The notes beneath the pieces were generated by a model, which saw only the letters and a list, made by a program, of their open reading frames with translations, was not told the DNA's origin and made no database searches. Position numbers and translations under genes: made by a program. Shown one piece after another: positions 62,671 to 64,000 of a DNA stretch of 64,000 nt; position 1 is the stretch's first letter, and every line of letters begins with the position of its first letter. The stretch is from Dactylorhiza incarnata (taxonomy: Eukaryota; Streptophyta; Magnoliopsida; Asparagales; Orchidaceae), in the NCBI GenBank assembly GCA_033032865.1, contig JAWHQI010000024.1, positions 3,534,001 through 3,598,000 of the forward strand, given 5' to 3'.

Positions 62671-64000
62671 ACTTGCGCGCCTCCTATTCCAGCACAAACA
62701 CAGATCTAGCCACCGAAAGTGGCACTTAACAACATATGAGTACTATGAAAGGAAATAAACACGAAAACACACCAAAGTGGGCCAAAATGTGCACCTAGCA
62801 TGGGTTATCAATTATAAACTATAATAAGGCTAAAGTGCGTGATATTGACTAAATAATGGCCCGGATGAGTCCATGAAGGTGTATATAATCAGGACTCATC
62901 ACACCCCCAGACTTAACTGTTTGCGCGTCCCGAGCAAACGAATCCGGCGGAAGTTGAAAAAGATAATTAAAATAGCGAATTACGCAGGGGAGTACAGTGC
63001 GAAGTAACATATGCATGCGAGTAGGAATTCTAGTAGAAGAAGATTCTAGCTATGCTAACTAATTTACGTAAGTACTAAAGCGTAATCAAAGATTTAATTG
63101 TACTCAGTGGGTGAATTATGAAGAATTTGACGATCATGCCCGGTATGAAAGTGACGAGACGCTGAGGCGGGTGTTGCAAAAGATCGGGACTTAGGAATAA
63201 CTCCGCTGAAATCCATCAACGTCGTGAACCATACGCTTGCCCGGTCACACTCTCTCCACGGCGCTAGCAAACTCGCAAGTCAAATCAGTAGGACTTATAG
63301 GATTAAAACGGGGCTTAGGTTACGGAATGATATGCAAAGATAAACATGACGGCTACGCAACCCAAATGAGCCAACGGCACACTGCACCTTACAAAACCAA
63401 ACAACTATGCTCGTGTGACACACCCCCAGACTTATCATGAAAACCAGGTGTGCACACAGCCTACTTTACAAATACCAACAGATTTTTCTCTTTAGCTTGG
63501 GAGGATTATTTTCAGGATACTCTTCTTTTTTTTTTCTTTTATATATTTTTCTTCTTTCAAGCAACCTCCAGTTGGTTCAAAATCAGCGGAAAGACATTAT
63601 TTTCTCTTCAAAACACAATGATACCACACACCACACAAGTTGGAAATTATGAGCACAGTTAAAACATTTTTTTTTTGTTGCGGGCGTAGGATAGGCTTCA
63701 GGCTTTGGTGGATGAGGAGGAGCTGAACATAAAAATGGTAGGCACAAATTTGGCTTGCAAAGGTGAATGAAAGGGGAATGGAATAGCAAAGCTCAAACTA
63801 GCCAAATGGTGGCCTACATCATGCTTGACTCAACAAGTAGCTCTCACCCATGCTTCAAGAGTCGCTTGGGGCAAGTTCTTAGCCCACGAGAAAGATAAAC
63901 CTTCCTCCCGACTCGAGCAACACACGTTTAGCGACCGCACACACACAACACCGGGTTATCATCAATTTCATTCGAATTCACCACTTGAGTACATTAAATC
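62671..64000. other. Noncoding DNA to the right edge
   Basis: It includes TCATCACACCCCCAGACTTA (about 62890) and a second CACACCCCCAGACTTATCATG (about 63420), a repeated phrase about 530 bp apart, followed by CTTTT-rich DNA. No gene motif is visible; the short open frames here have biased composition. Confidence 0.4.

Overview
The window is nuclear DNA from a flowering plant. Essentially every recognisable piece is a transposable element of a plant-typical family: Ty3/gypsy chromoviruses and Tat-lineage elements, Ty1/copia, RTE-type LINEs with (TTG)n tails, Mutator-like (MULE) elements, and small hAT-like and Tourist-like MITEs. No intact host protein-coding gene, tRNA, rRNA or CRISPR array was found. 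Species, and monocot versus dicot, cannot be told from the sequence alone.

Left block (1-20.4 kb) is a nest at least three layers deep. An old minus-strand Ty3/gypsy element (A; pol at 837-3368, gag at 19127-20285) is split inside its zinc-knuckle codons by a near-complete plus-strand RTE LINE (LINE-1, 3369-19126, 14-bp target-site duplication with one mismatch). LINE-1 is itself split by two minus-strand Ty3/gypsy elements. One is a young, apparently intact chromovirus (B, 4487-11988; TSD GTAAC; two 1233-bp LTRs with one difference seen; one 1691-codon gag-pol frame). The other is a decayed short-LTR element (C, 13314-18300; TSD CAATA). A further LTR element (D) enters from the left edge and cuts off the end of A.

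Middle block (22.5-46.8 kb) is a second nest. A 5'-truncated minus-strand copy of the same LINE family (LINE-2, 22555-38818, perfect 15-bp TSD) carries a Ty1/copia element (G, 22568-36939) in its CAA-repeat tail. G's reverse transcriptase region is split by a 9.3-kb gag-only Tat-like element (E, 26712-35994, TSD GTCTC). In E, two large tandem arrays (about 81 x 45 bp and about 23 x 90 bp) lie where pol would be expected. Only 35 bp of host DNA separates LINE-2's TSD from a second Tat-lineage element (F, 38869-46815, TSD ATAAT). F has gag and protease but no RT, RNase H or integrase, and carries an antisense gene with a visible phase-0 intron.

Right block (46.8-64 kb) holds DNA transposons: a MULE/hAT-like element (X) with another TIR element (Z) nested in it, then a 6.1-kb MULE (Y, 112-bp TIRs, 10-bp TSD) whose transposase region carries a 1.57-kb internal tandem duplication, then a GC-rich Tourist-like MITE. 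The last 7 kb is AT-rich noncoding DNA with several tandem arrays (about 47, 154, 172 and 105 bp); the last is made of GTGCGCAC-type palindromes.

The elements do not form a pathway. The window is a stratigraphic record in which each nested insertion post-dates its host. The most interesting parts are the possibly still mobile chromovirus B, the two non-autonomous Tat-like elements (one array-filled, one with a spliced antisense gene), and the copia element with apparent AGT...ACT ends.
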